Assembly (NCBI GenBank): GCA_029378245.1
Contig: JARKIF010000042.1
Location: 62,001-126,000 of the forward strand
DNA: 64,000 nt
Source of the DNA: Roridomyces roridus
Taxonomy: Eukaryota; Basidiomycota; Agaricomycetes; Agaricales; Mycenaceae
Direction of reading: 5' to 3'
Shown: positions 1 through 10,569 of the stretch, one piece after another
Layout: every line of letters begins with the position of its first letter
How positions within the stretch are numbered: the first letter of the stretch is position 1
Position numbers and translations under genes: made by a program
The notes under the pieces: model-generated
Seen by the model: the letters and a program-made list of their open reading frames with translations, nothing else
The model's database searches: none
Told to the model about the DNA's origin: nothing

Positions 1-219
1 CCTATCCTCGAAACACGCCCATGACCGACGCTGCGGACCTTACGACCCCTCTCCGGCGGTTTAGACTTGCCCTCCTTTTTCGGTCGGCATCCCCGTTATA
101 TGACGACCACTAGCGTAGTGGTTACCTTGTCACCAAGTCATGGTTACAACTTCCAAGTCGCTGTGGGCGTCATCAGCCCACTTCCATCCATGGGCTTCAT
201 GCGGTACATGTGCGTAGTC

Positions 220-790
220 TACTCCATGATCTACTTCGTGCAAGCGCTGATTTGCGATTTAGATTTTCAAGTGCCCATCGCGCCTTAGGATGTATCGCAG
301 AAACGACGCTTCTTTCTCTCGTCCGCGACGCCCTCAGCGTGTCCAATGGCAAAGCCAGTCTTCTTCCAGTGACACTGCCTTACCTCGTGCTGGTTGTAAG
401 CTCGTTCTCCAAGCCCGAGATGCGACGTTGACAAGGAGATGATGAACAAGCCGACGTCCTTCGTGTGTCCGGCGGTGGAGTGCACAAGCTCTATAGTGAG
501 TGCTCGCATCATCAATCTCAGCCCGTTTTCTCATATGTATTTCCCATTTGCAGCATTGGACGAGGCGCGCCTTTGAATCTTTTGAGGACTGTTCAGCCAA
601 ATGCTCTCTTATCCCGGTAGGAAGCGTCGACCAGCGCAATGCTCGTAGTACAGTAGAGTATGTAGCCGTTAGATACAGAGGCTATACACGAATCTTGTGG
701 AAGGTCTTGGAAAGAAGGAGGCGCGCCGCGCGTCGTGGCTGTAAGGTGACTCAGCTCTACTCAGCGGATTGTGCTAACGGTGTGGCGACG
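220..790 (+). repeat. Diverged direct repeat, copy 1 (partner 3105-3860)
   Basis: Several stretches match 3105-3860 in the same order and orientation: a TACTTCGTGC...CTGATTT block, a CATCATC.ATCTCA...TTTTCTCA block, and a block around 640-770 holding GCTCGTAGTACA.TAGA, GGCTATACACGAAT.TTGTGGAA and GACGCGCCGCGCGTCGTG-like sequence. Identity is moderate with indels, so this is an old duplication. Copy 2 runs straight into the promoter of the BAG gene, so copy 1 may be a detached copy of that upstream region. No coding potential is convincing here. Positions 1-219 hold nothing I can identify. Confidence 0.6.
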
Positions 791-871
791 CCATGTAAGT
801 ATGTAGACGTCAAGCAGTTGGTTTTCCTCTCGAGAACCAGAAAGGAAGGACAGTGAATAATTTTTATCATT

Positions 872-2446
872 TTATTGCAGGTTCCACTGAGAAACGTTTT
901 CCCATTCATGAATGCCACGTTGCGCCTCATGACCCGATTCCACCCTCAAGTCCAATCCACCATCTCCAAGTTCATCTAATCCAGCAAGCGTTACAGGATC
1001 GGGATCCGGACCATTCACTGCGAGGAATGACGCAGCGCGCATAGTGCAACGACTATTTCGACGACGCGACTTGAGCATCTGGAGGAAGAGAGGGTAATCG
1101 ATGGGCATCAATTCCAATGCTCCGAAACAAATTTCTCGGAGATGTTGAGACTCGGAAATGTCGGTGAGCATGGTCATATGGGCCTCCATGGCGTCGGCAC
1201 CCCCAGCAGCGAATGCGAGATTAATGGTGCTGATGAAGGGATATCTTTTGAGGATGCCCAATGTTGCGTCCGGAGAGGACATATCTTTGAGGTACAATTG
1301 TTGAGGCGCACATGCGGACCGGAGGACAAAGGCGTCTAAACTGTCGACCAGAACAGCGTCTTCCTGCGACCGAATGCCCAGTTCGGTTAGACGAGGGGCC
1401 CGGAGGTAATCCAACATCCTCGCATTGGATACACAGAGAATTTGTAGATGCAGGAGGCCGATAGCTTGGGCGCCGGGCTCGGGCCAGGGTTCCTCACCAT
1501 CGAAGGCGGCGAGAACTCTGGCACTAATGATGTTTGGCGCCAACTTTAGGACATGCAGGTGCGTTTTCCATGGACCATGGACGCGATACGTGGTAAGTTG
1601 ATGCGCGGGAACAAGGATGGGGATGAAGCGGCCTCTGTTGTGCACGCCCACATCCCGCAAAGAAGGTGCAGTTTTGAAGCATGTGATCGAGTCAACTCCA
1701 TTGTGACTCTTCTTGCCATCCCACTGTAGCCATAACCTCCGGAGGGAAGGGAGCCGGCCTCGAAGCTGTGCCAGGCGCGGGACCAAAGCCGAGCTCAACT
1801 GAATGCTGAGCGCCTCCCACCGGGCGGAGTGCTTCGACAGGAGGTCAAATAGCTTGAGCTGTACGGCGGAATCGGCTTCCTCGTATCCCCAGAAATAGAT
1901 ATTCAGATTCAGCGTCCCGGAGCGTCGGAGTTGAGTCTGAAGCATAGCCGAATGCTTCGAGCCGGGAGCGTGGCCGTAAATGCGGAGCGTCGACCACAAT
2001 GAAGGAGTGGAGAGAGCAATCTCCCTCCAGCGGCTGCTGACCTGAGTGAGAGCCCACGGACTTCCTTTCGCGTCGGACGCGTCGCCCTTGCTTTCGTCAA
2101 ACGAAGGTAACGTCCGCGAGAATATTTGAACGAGGATCTCGGATGGCATTCGTCGCAGGGGGGACAGGATGGGAACATATTGAGAATGATATTCCGATAA
2201 ATGCATTCGCTCGGCCTGCAGCTGATCAAGACGATCCCGGAGGCGAGAAATCTCGCTGTCGAGATAATCCAGACGGGCTCCAGTGTCTGATACCACGGCA
2301 CGAATAAAAACGAGTTCTGCACTGCCCGGAGCTTCGTTTGATTTCAAGAGACGCTGGCAGCGTTCCAGAGTCTTGGTGGTGGGGGCAGGCATGGTTTGCG
2401 CTGTTGGCATACATGGGGAACCGCACTCCGGACAGCTTGAAGCCAT
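872..2446 (-). CDS. F-box-like protein, CPECG N-terminal type (524 aa)
   Basis: Uninterrupted reading frame of 524 residues, typical length for this local family (about 520-545). Order of parts: CPECG knuckle at residues 5-9; a heptad-like coiled coil at about 50-88; an F-box-like block at about 93-115 (ILSPLRRMPSEILVQIF); a W..TQVSSRWREIALSTPSLWS block at about 130-152; then a leucine-rich C-terminal region with VP.LAQLRGRLPSLRRLWLQWD and PAHQLT.YRVHGPWK blocks. F-box proteins dock substrates on Skp1-Cullin ligases; the family role here is inferred. The start is the ATG directly after an AG splice acceptor, as in its paralogues. Closest relatives in the window are 35399-36961, 40453-42042 and 62298-63866. 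No break is visible, so it is probably functional. Confidence 0.82.
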   Translation of the reverse strand: MASSCPECGSPCMPTAQTMPAPTTKTLERCQRLLKSNEAPGSAELVFIRAVVSDTGARLDYLDSEISRLRDRLDQLQAERMHLSEYHSQYVPILSPLRRMPSEILVQIFSRTLPSFDESKGDASDAKGSPWALTQVSSRWREIALSTPSLWSTLRIYGHAPGSKHSAMLQTQLRRSGTLNLNIYFWGYEEADSAVQLKLFDLLSKHSARWEALSIQLSSALVPRLAQLRGRLPSLRRLWLQWDGKKSHNGVDSITCFKTAPSLRDVGVHNRGRFIPILVPAHQLTTYRVHGPWKTHLHVLKLAPNIISARVLAAFDGEEPWPEPGAQAIGLLHLQILCVSNARMLDYLRAPRLTELGIRSQEDAVLVDSLDAFVLRSACAPQQLYLKDMSSPDATLGILKRYPFISTINLAFAAGGADAMEAHMTMLTDISESQHLREICFGALELMPIDYPLFLQMLKSRRRNSRCTMRAASFLAVNGPDPDPVTLAGLDELGDGGLDLRVESGHEAQRGIHEWENVSQWNLQ

Positions 2447-2511
2447 CTAATAAAAATACACAGGTCACGACTCGGACGCGGCCAAGGAGAGCAAACTTGA
2501 AGGGAACGCAC
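2447..2511 (-). other. Probable 5'-UTR intron abutting the start codon
   Basis: On the minus strand a GTGCGT donor is followed by a CGTGAC branch-like site and ends in TTAG immediately before the ATG at 2446. The same arrangement (GTGCGTCTCC...TGACC...AG|ATG) precedes the related genes that start at 36961, 42042 and 62298. This supports both the intron and the chosen start. Confidence 0.6.
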
Positions 2512-2699
2512 AATTCCCCAAGACTCTTGGGGACTGAATGCCGGCCTGACGCGTTGAGACGCTGTTGATTCGAGCAAGCGAGGCTTGGAAATGCCACAGG
2601 CCGAGTACGACGCGTGATTGAGAGTCGAAGACTCAAGGATTCAGGAAGACTTGTGCCAGTGGAAGACAAGACAAGACGAGCAGCGATCACGAGACAGCC

Positions 2700-2848
2700 C
2701 TTTTGAACCTCTTTGCCTTTACTCTCGTGCCTCATCACGGTCCAAGTCAAGTACAGATGGCGTCTCCTTGCCCTACCTGTGGCGCCCCGACGAGCCCCAT
2801 GAGCGGAAAACTCGACTTGACGATTCCAGCGGCCGAGCCCCAGACGAT
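2700..2848 (+). pseudogene. Truncated 5' end of an F-box gene (CPTCGA type)
   Basis: An ATG at 2757, preceded by a GTACAG acceptor-like end, opens MASPCPTCGAP...KLDLTIPAAEPQTIA. This matches the first 30 residues of the gene at 42317. Upstream sequence (CTCTCGTGCCTCA...AAGT.CAG) also matches the leader of the gene ending at 62015. Similarity stops near 2848. The rest of the gene is missing and unrelated sequence with a (TTC)n tract follows. This is a leader-plus-start remnant of a duplication. Confidence 0.75.
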
Positions 2849-2996
2849 AGCCTTCTATCCTCCCCTTCGGGCCCTTCCACTGCGTCATTCTGGCGTTTTA
2901 TCCTGCTCTGCTGCTTCGCCTACGCCGGCTCTGAGAACCGTACGACCGCGTCGGCACTTCAAGACTTCCCAGCTAGCGTCTTTGCTCCCCGATTTT

Positions 2997-3031
2997 TCCT
3001 TTTCTTCTTCTTCTTCTTCTTCTTCTTTTTT
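2997..3031 (+). repeat. (TTC)n microsatellite with T tail
   Basis: About nine consecutive TTC units followed by a run of T. It lies just downstream of the truncated F-box remnant. Confidence 0.9.
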
Positions 3032-3104
3032 AGGTCGCTGCCAGCGGACGACACCAGTCGCTTTCATTGACGCTCTGCTTAGATGCTCCAGGTGCTTATT
3101 GTAT

Positions 3105-3860
3105 TCTACCACCTACTTCGTGCGAGTCCTGATTTACCATCTAGATCGTCTCTGTTTCTACCACATCCTACAACGTGCATGTAGGGTGAAAACGAGGCTG
3201 GCAACGTCGCACGACCCATGACCATCCGTGGAGCGTCACACCGACGCCGCCAGCGCCTCCGATGGCAAACCCGACTGCTTCCCGTCTTCCTCCAACGACA
3301 CACCCTTACCTTGGGGTGGTTGTATCAGGTATTAGTAGGACCTCGGGCACGTAATACCGTAATTGTGAATTCTCCGCATCATCGATCTCAAGCATTTTCT
3401 CAGATGCGTTTGCTATCCAGCCCGCGAACGTCTTCTATTTTGACACAAGTTTTAAATGAATCTAAAACGAGGCACTACCGCCAAAGATATGGGTTGTCTC
3501 TGGCGCACCGGAAGTTATTTTTCGACACTACTGGTTTGTGCGCTGCGAGTGCCAGCCTTTTCCGTGGAAAATAGCCTGACATTGTTGCAGCATGCGTCGC
3601 GACACGGTGAAGCGTTCGTAGCGGCGAGCAGCTGTCTTTTGACCTCATCTGCTGCTTATTTTCCGGTCTGAAGACCGTCAAATTTTACAATACCAATCCA
3701 GACGCTCGTAGTACAATAGATGTATTCGTAAGATATCGAGGGGCTATACACGAATTTTGTGGAATGTCCTGGAACGAAGAAGACGCGCCGCGCGTCGTGT
3801 TTGTCAGGCCGATGATGTGACTCAGCCGCGCCTTGACTCAGCTCTACTCAACTGGTCCGT
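3105..3860 (+). repeat. Diverged direct repeat, copy 2 (partner 220-790)
   Basis: Same ordered blocks as 220-790. The last third, with GCTCGTAGTACAATAGA, GGCTATACACGAATTTTGTGGAA and the GACGCGCCGCGCGTCGTG block, is best conserved. This copy is contiguous with the promoter of the BAG gene starting at 3969 and contains one of its heat-shock-element-like clusters. Confidence 0.6.
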
Positions 3861-3920
3861 CGCGGACCTTCTCGAACTTACGCGTCCCGACGCGCGTCCT
3901 TCTTGAAATGCTTATAAAAG
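3761..3920 (+). promoter_or_regulatory. Heat-shock-element-like motifs and TATA box of the BAG gene
   Basis: GGAATGTCCTGGAACGAAG at 3761 fits alternating GAA/TCC pentamers of a heat-shock element. Two TTCnnGAA palindromes follow at 3869-3876 and 3900-3907. A TATAAAAG box lies at 3913-3920, 49 bp before the ATG. BAG proteins are Hsp70 nucleotide-exchange cofactors, so heat-shock control is plausible. Binding itself is inferred. Confidence 0.5.
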
Positions 3921-3968
3921 CTCCCCCCGCCATGTCTCCTCTTCACCAACACATCCACTTTTCAACCA

Positions 3969-6116
3969 ATGTTCCACTCTCAATCTCGTTATCCCAATCC
4001 CAATCCCCGCGACAAATACGTTGCAGCACTCGAAGCTGTCAAGGCTGCGGAGGCCGAGTATCTCGCTGCTCAACGCCTCCAAGATGAGGAGGATTCTCTC
4101 CGTCAGCGGCTTGACCAGATTCGGCTCTTGAAGCAGCGCGAGTTTGCCGGTTACTCTGCTCCTCAGAGTCATTACACCAACCCCACTCCTCCTTCCGCTT
4201 TTGGCACCGACTTCGAGGGTCTGCGTCGTCAGATTGCTGCAGAGGAGCGTGCTCGTATCGCGCTCGAGCAGCAGCAGCAGGCTCGTCAGCTCGAAGCCAT
4301 TCGCAAGTACGAGGAGGAGCGTAGAGCCAGCGAGCACCAGCTCCGCCTCAAGGCCCAGCTCGCCCGGGAGAACGAACGTGCTCGGGCCCTGGCTGTTCAA
4401 CGCGCCCGGCTTGAGGCATTGACTCGACGTGCTTCCCGGCCCACCGTTCGCTTCAATATTGTTGGAGAGGAGGAGGAACCAGTTCGCAAGCATCATGTAT
4501 GTTCTCTCATTACTACTCGTCAGATACCTCGTCCTGACGCGCTCCAGTGTCGTCACCAGCATGCGCCTGTTCGCCGGCCCCATAACGCTCTCGAGGTTCA
4601 GGACCTTTTGAGTCAGGCATTTGCAGGTCGTGTGCAGAAACCCAGGGCTCCGGTTGCACCCGCTCCCGCTACTCGGGAAAGCATTAACCTCCAAGATTTC
4701 CTTGGCCAACTCCTCGGCACCCAAATCCCCACTCCCCAACCCAAGCCCGCTGCTAAGCAGGCTGAGGCTGCTCGCCAAACCGTCACTCTGGAGCAACTCC
4801 TCGGCCATATTCTCGGTGCATCGGGTGTTGATATCCAGCCGTCAGTCCCCGTTGCGTCGACCTCCACCTCGCAAGCCGCTCCTTCCGAGAAGAAGGAGGC
4901 CGCTCCAGCACCTTCTCAGCCCGCTCCAACTCCAGCTGCGGCCCCTAGACCCACCGCTCATCCCCAGCCTGCCCATCTCTTCAACCAGTTCCTCGGTGGA
5001 GCCCAGGCTCAAACCGATTATGAGCAACTCATCAACATGTTCTTCGGAGCGCACCCCGAAGTCCACACCCCCAAGGCGCCCGAGGTTCGTTTGATTACTT
5101 TCCTTGACCTTCTTGATCCTAACGCTCGCTCTCAGGCTTCTTCCTCGAAACCAGCCGAGACTGGCAGCAGCTCGTCTCTGAAACAGCAGTCCGCGGAGGA
5201 ACGCGACCTTGCAGAAGCTATCCGTCTGTCATTGGCCGAGGCCGCGCCTGCCTCGTCTTCTTCAGACAAGGGTAAAGCTCCTGCTCCCGCTCCTGCTGTC
5301 GACATCGCTTCATCCACAGCTGAAGTCCGTTCCATCGACGCCTCGTTCAACACTCTCGCCGCTGACTTTGCCTTCCCCGACGAACTCGATTTTTCGAAGT
5401 CTCGTGCGGCATCTCCAACTCGTGATGGCCAGGAGCCGTCGGCGATTTCGCGATTGTCTTACAGTGCGCGGAATCATGCTGTACGCGAGCATCACCAAGC
5501 ACTGAGCGCGTTGTTGGCAAGACTGGATGCTGTGGAGAGTTTTGGCGACGAGGGGTTGAGGCATGCAAGGAAGGAGGCTGTAGGGCGTGTTGAGGGCGCG
5601 CTTGATGAGGTGGAGGGTGTCATTGAATCGCGGTGGCGCAAATGGGCGGGGAAGGAGAGGGTCCAGTCTCCGGTGCCTGTTGTCACTGAGCCTGTCCTGG
5701 AGGCCGCCGTTGTGGTCCATGCCGTCGAGCCGGCTGATGAGCTCGAATCGGCTCCTGCTCCACACGCTGCCGCGTCGTCTGTGGATGCCGTCGAGCAAAC
5801 TCCCTCATATCCGCCTACCGTTGACGATACTCTCCGTCCGTCTTCTCCAGTCGGTGAACCCGCGCCTGCTCTTCTCGCTGCCGATGTCTCTGCCGAGTCA
5901 GCCTCCGAATCCGAGGCTGTTGATGCCGTCCCACCTACCGTCGACGTTACCTCAGAGGAGTCTGTCGATACTCTTCGGCCGTCTTCTCCAGTCGCTTCGG
6001 AAGTTGATACGGTTCTCTTGCCTGCCACGCCTGAGTCCGATGCGCAGCAGCCTCTAAAGAGAGCGAGTTCTTTGGACGAGGATGTCGCGAGTGATTGGTC
6101 TGAAGTCGATGCATGA
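3969..6116 (+). CDS. BAG-domain co-chaperone with coiled coil and UIM
   Basis: The frame spans 715 codons. Residues about 10-160 form a charged Glu/Arg/Gln-rich coiled coil (repeated EEERA, QQQQ and ARLEAL segments). A ubiquitin-interacting motif lies at about 408-425 (EERDLAEAIRLSLAEA). A BAG-like helical block lies at about 498-562 (LSALLARLDAVES.GDE..RHARKEAV..VE). The C-terminus is Pro/Ser/Val-rich with two related DTLRPSSPV repeats. BAG domains bind the Hsp70 ATPase domain and drive nucleotide exchange; the UIM suggests a link to ubiquitinated clients. A 51-nt stretch at 4497-4547 looks like an in-frame intron, so the mature protein is probably 698 aa. The start follows a TATA box by 49 bp. 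Domain calls rest on motif recognition. Confidence 0.75.
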   Translation: MFHSQSRYPNPNPRDKYVAALEAVKAAEAEYLAAQRLQDEEDSLRQRLDQIRLLKQREFAGYSAPQSHYTNPTPPSAFGTDFEGLRRQIAAEERARIALEQQQQARQLEAIRKYEEERRASEHQLRLKAQLARENERARALAVQRARLEALTRRASRPTVRFNIVGEEEEPVRKHHVCSLITTRQIPRPDALQCRHQHAPVRRPHNALEVQDLLSQAFAGRVQKPRAPVAPAPATRESINLQDFLGQLLGTQIPTPQPKPAAKQAEAARQTVTLEQLLGHILGASGVDIQPSVPVASTSTSQAAPSEKKEAAPAPSQPAPTPAAAPRPTAHPQPAHLFNQFLGGAQAQTDYEQLINMFFGAHPEVHTPKAPEVRLITFLDLLDPNARSQASSSKPAETGSSSSLKQQSAEERDLAEAIRLSLAEAAPASSSSDKGKAPAPAPAVDIASSTAEVRSIDASFNTLAADFAFPDELDFSKSRAASPTRDGQEPSAISRLSYSARNHAVREHHQALSALLARLDAVESFGDEGLRHARKEAVGRVEGALDEVEGVIESRWRKWAGKERVQSPVPVVTEPVLEAAVVVHAVEPADELESAPAPHAAASSVDAVEQTPSYPPTVDDTLRPSSPVGEPAPALLAADVSAESASESEAVDAVPPTVDVTSEESVDTLRPSSPVASEVDTVLLPATPESDAQQPLKRASSLDEDVASDWSEVDA
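4497..4547 (+). other. Predicted 51-nt in-frame intron in the BAG gene
   Basis: GTATGT donor, CTGAC branch-like site and CCAG acceptor. The length is a multiple of three and there is no stop, so the reading frame is open with or without splicing. Retention would add 17 residues. Confidence 0.65.
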
Positions 6117-6230
6117 ACATTCCCTATCCCTACATTATCATTGTATATCTCCCTCTCTGTAATTTCAATTCTATCTATTTCTCTGTATGCATGAGTGAAG
6201 CAAGGCAACTGAAATCTATGCACATTAAGA

Positions 6231-8885
6231 CTGCCTGAGGATCGGCTAGATTCTGCGAAAGTTTTCAGAATGCGCTCTTGTGGGAGAGATCAACGCAATT
6301 ACGAATCCGAGTTTACGAGGTATTATTCGTTCTTACCGACCCCTCTGCGCGGCAACGGCAGATCAGCTAGCCTAGCAACCGACAAATCCTGCTTACCGCC
6401 GACAAATCCCGCTTATGGTCTCTCATACTGCTTCCGACACGGACAACCCTCCCGCCAATGCGAACTGGTCACCGCTCCGGCAGGCGCCGGACGCGGGGAG
6501 CAGTGAGCTTTGGCAGGAGATTTTTTTTCTTTGCATCGGTGCCGGCCATCAACCATCACCGGATTCGTACTTGCCGTGCGCAGCAACGGCCTCAAAACCA
6601 AGTCACTTGCTCTCTTCCGCTCCCTCCATTCTGGCCACATTTCATGCGGCATGCCAACGTACGTGTCCCTCCTTGAAAGCCAGACGGATGAAAACTGGGA
6701 TGGTTTGCTGGATCGACTTTGATTCCTTCCACTGCCAGGCAACTTGCGGGTATGCAATCTTTTCAGCGTCTCTCCGACTGTAGGCCGATACATCCTATTA
6801 GGCTACACCAGCAGGTTACGAGGAAAGGCAGCATTGCGGCGCGTCGTTGGCTCGTTACATATATCCGATAACCGCCCGTCGCTGCAGTCTGGCTGCAGTC
6901 CATGCCAGCGAGTGGCGCGTCCCTGACGCCCGGCTTCGATCCGAGCCTCAGCACTCTCGTCGACTGCAACTACCCGGTGTGCGCCGGCCGCCTCGCCTCA
7001 CGTTTGACGAGCCAGCCATACCTCTCCTATGGGTTTCGGCCTGCTCTCCAGTCTCAATTCTGTCAATCCTCTACCACCATCATGTCTCACCTGGGGCATT
7101 GTGCGACCCTTCAGGCAACGCTACTCGGGCGCGGCCTCGAATTTACTGGGAGCATTACAACTTCAAATTCCATCCACTCCGAGTCCTCCCGGCGACTACG
7201 GGCATGAAAGCCTTGTCGACCAAGTACTGTGGTCTGGAAACACCAGCTCTCCTTTATCTCATTGACTACGGGCCACACTCTTAGCCTTCGGGCTCAGGCT
7301 GTGTGCATGCATGTTCTGGTGTCTACGCCGCGCGACATCGTACCACCGCCTCTCGATGCGCTGGCTGGCTGGACATCCTCTCTCAGGCAGGGGATCCGAT
7401 GTCTCACTCCGCCCCTGAGCATAGACCCTATTTCAGCACAACATCACGACCACCGGACCCCTATTGGCGCAAAGACGGTAAACCCCATGACGGGCCCGCT
7501 GCGATCCAGGGCTGGGGAGTGACGGTGCACTGTTCGCTGACCACGCTACCAATAACGCCGACGTGTCAAGCCAGGACGGGTCACCCACGAAATTGGGCCC
7601 ATGGCGGTACGGGCTGAGGTGCAAGGCGGCGACAGTTTGCTAGCCTTGTCGCGAGCACGCTACAATTGATCTCTGCGGCTGCGGTGGCAGCATACTGGTA
7701 TCATCCTTGTTTTTTACCCGTCTTCCTGGTTGCTTCGCGCGACGAGTGCCTTTGCCGCGCTCTGCTCTCAACGTTGGGACCTGGTTGATCGTCTCTGTAG
7801 GCGTACTTGGAGGCTGGTGTACGTAGGCTACAGGGGGGCTGTTGTTCCTGAATGGGACCGCTCAGCCTTGAAATCTACTCTCTCTCTCTCTCTCTCTCAA
7901 GATCTGTCACCGTCATTTCAGCGGATGACGCAGCGTCTTTACCTCCAACTTGGGACCAGGCGTTCTTTTCGTGGTAACCCAAGGACACGATTTATCGCGA
8001 CGCACCTGTTTCTTCATCGGATATCAGCAGCGTGTCCAAGGAGGCCAGCCGCCAGATTCGGGGGTTCTAATCACAGTGCGAGAGGAGGCCAAGCCCAATC
8101 GATCTGCCTCTGAATACACCGACCACAAGCCATCAGACGTCTTGTTCCTCGTTTGAATAGGAGGACTACCACGTTGCGATCTCACCTTCAACCTCTTCAG
8201 TGCCCGCCGCCGCTTTCGTCTGCGAGCACCAGTGTGCTTTCTGCCGCACTCTTTGCGGTCGCTATACCTTCCAATTCTCGTCTCGGGCGTGTACAATCGT
8301 CTCAATGGTGTCCGAATCATCTTGGGCTCGTGCACCCGGCGCGGAATAGTGCAGAGCTCAGACGAGCAAAGAGCGTGGGTGGTGGGCATGTAGGTTGGGT
8401 GGGCCATTGGCATGCTTGGCAAGCGCAATATTGTCTGCAGTAAGTCGCCTTCACGTCCGTAATTGTTCTTGGGGGGGGGCTATTGCTGATTTGTTCCTCC
8501 AGACCGGCAGACGCTCGACGTTCCCCAAGCAGGGTGGAGGATGAAACATAAATACGAGCTCACGCGCACGCTTTTATGACCCACGATTCCCATTTGCATC
8601 GACGTGCCACCCGGACAGAAGCGCGTTCAGAGAGGAGAGTTGATTGTGCGCGTCTGGGAACGATGGAACGCTTTGGCATTCGGCCCGGAACGAAGGCAGG
8701 ACAACTGTGCCCGAGTTGGCACGTCGCGTCTTGTCCACAACCACCACTCAACACATACAAAGTGGCACGGATTCAAAGTGCGTCCCAAGGCTGCCATGCC
8801 CAAGTGCGATTCTTACCCACTATAGGCCTCGCCCCTCTTGTGCTTCGCTTTGGCCACCATTTGTAGCATTTGTATAGAAGCAATT
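6231..8885. other. 2.65 kb without a recognisable gene
   Basis: Only short open frames without family resemblance are present. There is a (CT)n tract at about 7878-7900 and a run of nine G near 8471. No terminal inverted repeats were obvious by eye. It may hold a non-coding RNA, UTRs or decayed mobile sequence, but I can support none of these. Confidence 0.5.
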
Positions 8886-8940
8886 GTACGTTCCCTTGCG
8901 ATCCTGTGGCACTATCCGCTTACTTTCGCCATGAATTCAG
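8886..8940 (+). other. Probable 5'-UTR intron before the F-box start
   Basis: GTACGT donor at 8886, a GCTTACTTTC branch-like stretch and a TTCAG acceptor that abuts the ATG at 8941. It matches the start-adjacent intron pattern of the other family members. Confidence 0.6.
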
Positions 8941-10569
8941 ATGACGTCGCGTCGGTCTTCATGCGGGACTCTCAGAGATCGCGACAACTCTGCAATCGTC
9001 GCACTCGCCAACCCCATCACGATAGCCGGAGTCCGTAGACTGGTCGGCTCGAATCAGCCGCCTCAGCCTGCCGAAGAAACCTACGTCCGGGCACTCTTAT
9101 CCCGCAACAGGGCATCGGAGGACCGCTTGACCGAGGAGCAGTCCAAACTCGAGGCTCGGCTCAAGGATATAGAGTCTGAGCGCGCACTCTTGGTGGAGCA
9201 GCGGGAGGAGCACACCCCGATCATCTCACCGCTGAGACGAATGCCATGGGAGCTTCTCGCGGAGATCATCTCGTGGGCGACCTTGGGGTGCGCTGGGGAT
9301 GATGCTGTCCCCTGGGTCCTCGCTCGCGTCAGCCACCATTGGAGAGGAGTCGCTCTTTCTCATCACTCATTATGGTCCACGTTCCGCGTCGAGGGGGGCA
9401 GGATCAACGAAATGATGCTCGAGGAGCAGATCAAGCGCACACAACGAATACCACTCAAAATCCATTTTACGGGCTCGGATTACGCCGATCCTATCCCACA
9501 ACAACGAGTCTTCCTTATGTTGGCTAACCACTCCGCTCGCTGGCAGGAGCTCAATCTCGCGTTGACCCAGGCGCTGGTCCCCTGCTTGGGCTCCCTCCAG
9601 GGCTCCCTACCCTCACTCAAGAGACTGCGGATACAGTCGGCCGGCGTTGAGGTGGAAACGCAGGACAGGATAGATTCCCTTTTCGCAGCCGCACCAAACC
9701 TGGTGGATTTCGGGATACATCACACACAACTCCTCACTCTTCCTCCCATTCTCACAAGCCAACTCACATCTTATCGAGTCCATGGCCCATGGCAGATACA
9801 CCAGCGCGTCCTTGAACTGGCCTCGAAGCTTGTGGAGGCCAGGATCACATTACCTCGACTCGACGACGACGACGACGAGCAGCCTCTGCCTAGCCCCGCC
9901 TCCGATGCGCGGTATCGCATGGATCATCTCCAACGCATTCACGTCTCCGACGTGAAGATCCTGGAGCACCTCGTTGCTCCTGCGCTGGCCGAGATCAGCT
10001 TGTATCTCGAAGGAAACGACGCGCCGCTGGACTGCCTGTCTGCCTTCATCAGCAGATCCTCGTGCACTATACGACGATTGTGCCTCCAGGGTAGCCCGCA
10101 ATCCAGTATCACCGCCGAGATACTCAATAGATACCCATCAATAACCAATTTCGCGTTGGTGGTCGATGCTGCAAGCGCTGCTGGATTCGGCGATTCCGTG
10201 GACCTTTCAAACAGTGTCCTGCATAGCCATTTTGGGCTGCTTGACCAGTGGGATGTTGACCTGCGGGAGGCGCCCATTGTCTCCCCGCAGCTCACTGACA
10301 TCTGCTTTGCCACCACGGACCCGATATCATTCGTCCGTTACCGCTCTTTTCTCGGCATGCTCCAATCACGACGTCGTGGGCCAGGGCAGACTTTCCTCAG
10401 GGCGGCTACCCTTCTCACTTCTGTCCAACATCCTCCTGATTTTGAGACGCAATCTGCCCTCGATGCACTCCAGGACGCTGGATTGAATCTGTCGGTGCGG
10501 TATGGAGCCCATGTGGATGTAGGCTGGCGTATAAATCACCTTACATATGGAACGCCTTGGGTCTTTTGA
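8941..10569 (+). CDS. F-box-like protein, divergent N-terminus (542 aa)
   Basis: Complete 542-residue frame. The CPxC knuckle is missing; the N-terminus is MTSRRSSCGTL..., followed by the shared SNQPPQPAEETYVRALL segment and a coiled coil at about 60-90. The F-box-like block (ISPLRRMPWELLAEIISW) sits at about 95-115 and the WVLARVSHHWRGVALSHHSLWST block at about 122-145. The C-terminal part keeps LP.LKRLRIQ, LTSYRVHGPW and ISRSSCTIRRLCLQG. A poly-Asp tract (DDDDDEQ) lies near residue 305. This is the most divergent full-length member and opens the tandem array. SCF-adaptor function is inferred from the F-box-like block. Confidence 0.8.
   Translation: MTSRRSSCGTLRDRDNSAIVALANPITIAGVRRLVGSNQPPQPAEETYVRALLSRNRASEDRLTEEQSKLEARLKDIESERALLVEQREEHTPIISPLRRMPWELLAEIISWATLGCAGDDAVPWVLARVSHHWRGVALSHHSLWSTFRVEGGRINEMMLEEQIKRTQRIPLKIHFTGSDYADPIPQQRVFLMLANHSARWQELNLALTQALVPCLGSLQGSLPSLKRLRIQSAGVEVETQDRIDSLFAAAPNLVDFGIHHTQLLTLPPILTSQLTSYRVHGPWQIHQRVLELASKLVEARITLPRLDDDDDEQPLPSPASDARYRMDHLQRIHVSDVKILEHLVAPALAEISLYLEGNDAPLDCLSAFISRSSCTIRRLCLQGSPQSSITAEILNRYPSITNFALVVDAASAAGFGDSVDLSNSVLHSHFGLLDQWDVDLREAPIVSPQLTDICFATTDPISFVRYRSFLGMLQSRRRGPGQTFLRAATLLTSVQHPPDFETQSALDALQDAGLNLSVRYGAHVDVGWRINHLTYGTPWVF

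Noticed and set aside
3912..4808. 298-codon minus-strand frame opposite the BAG gene
   Set aside because: Shadow of the strong coding bias on the plus strand; Leu/Ser-rich with no family.
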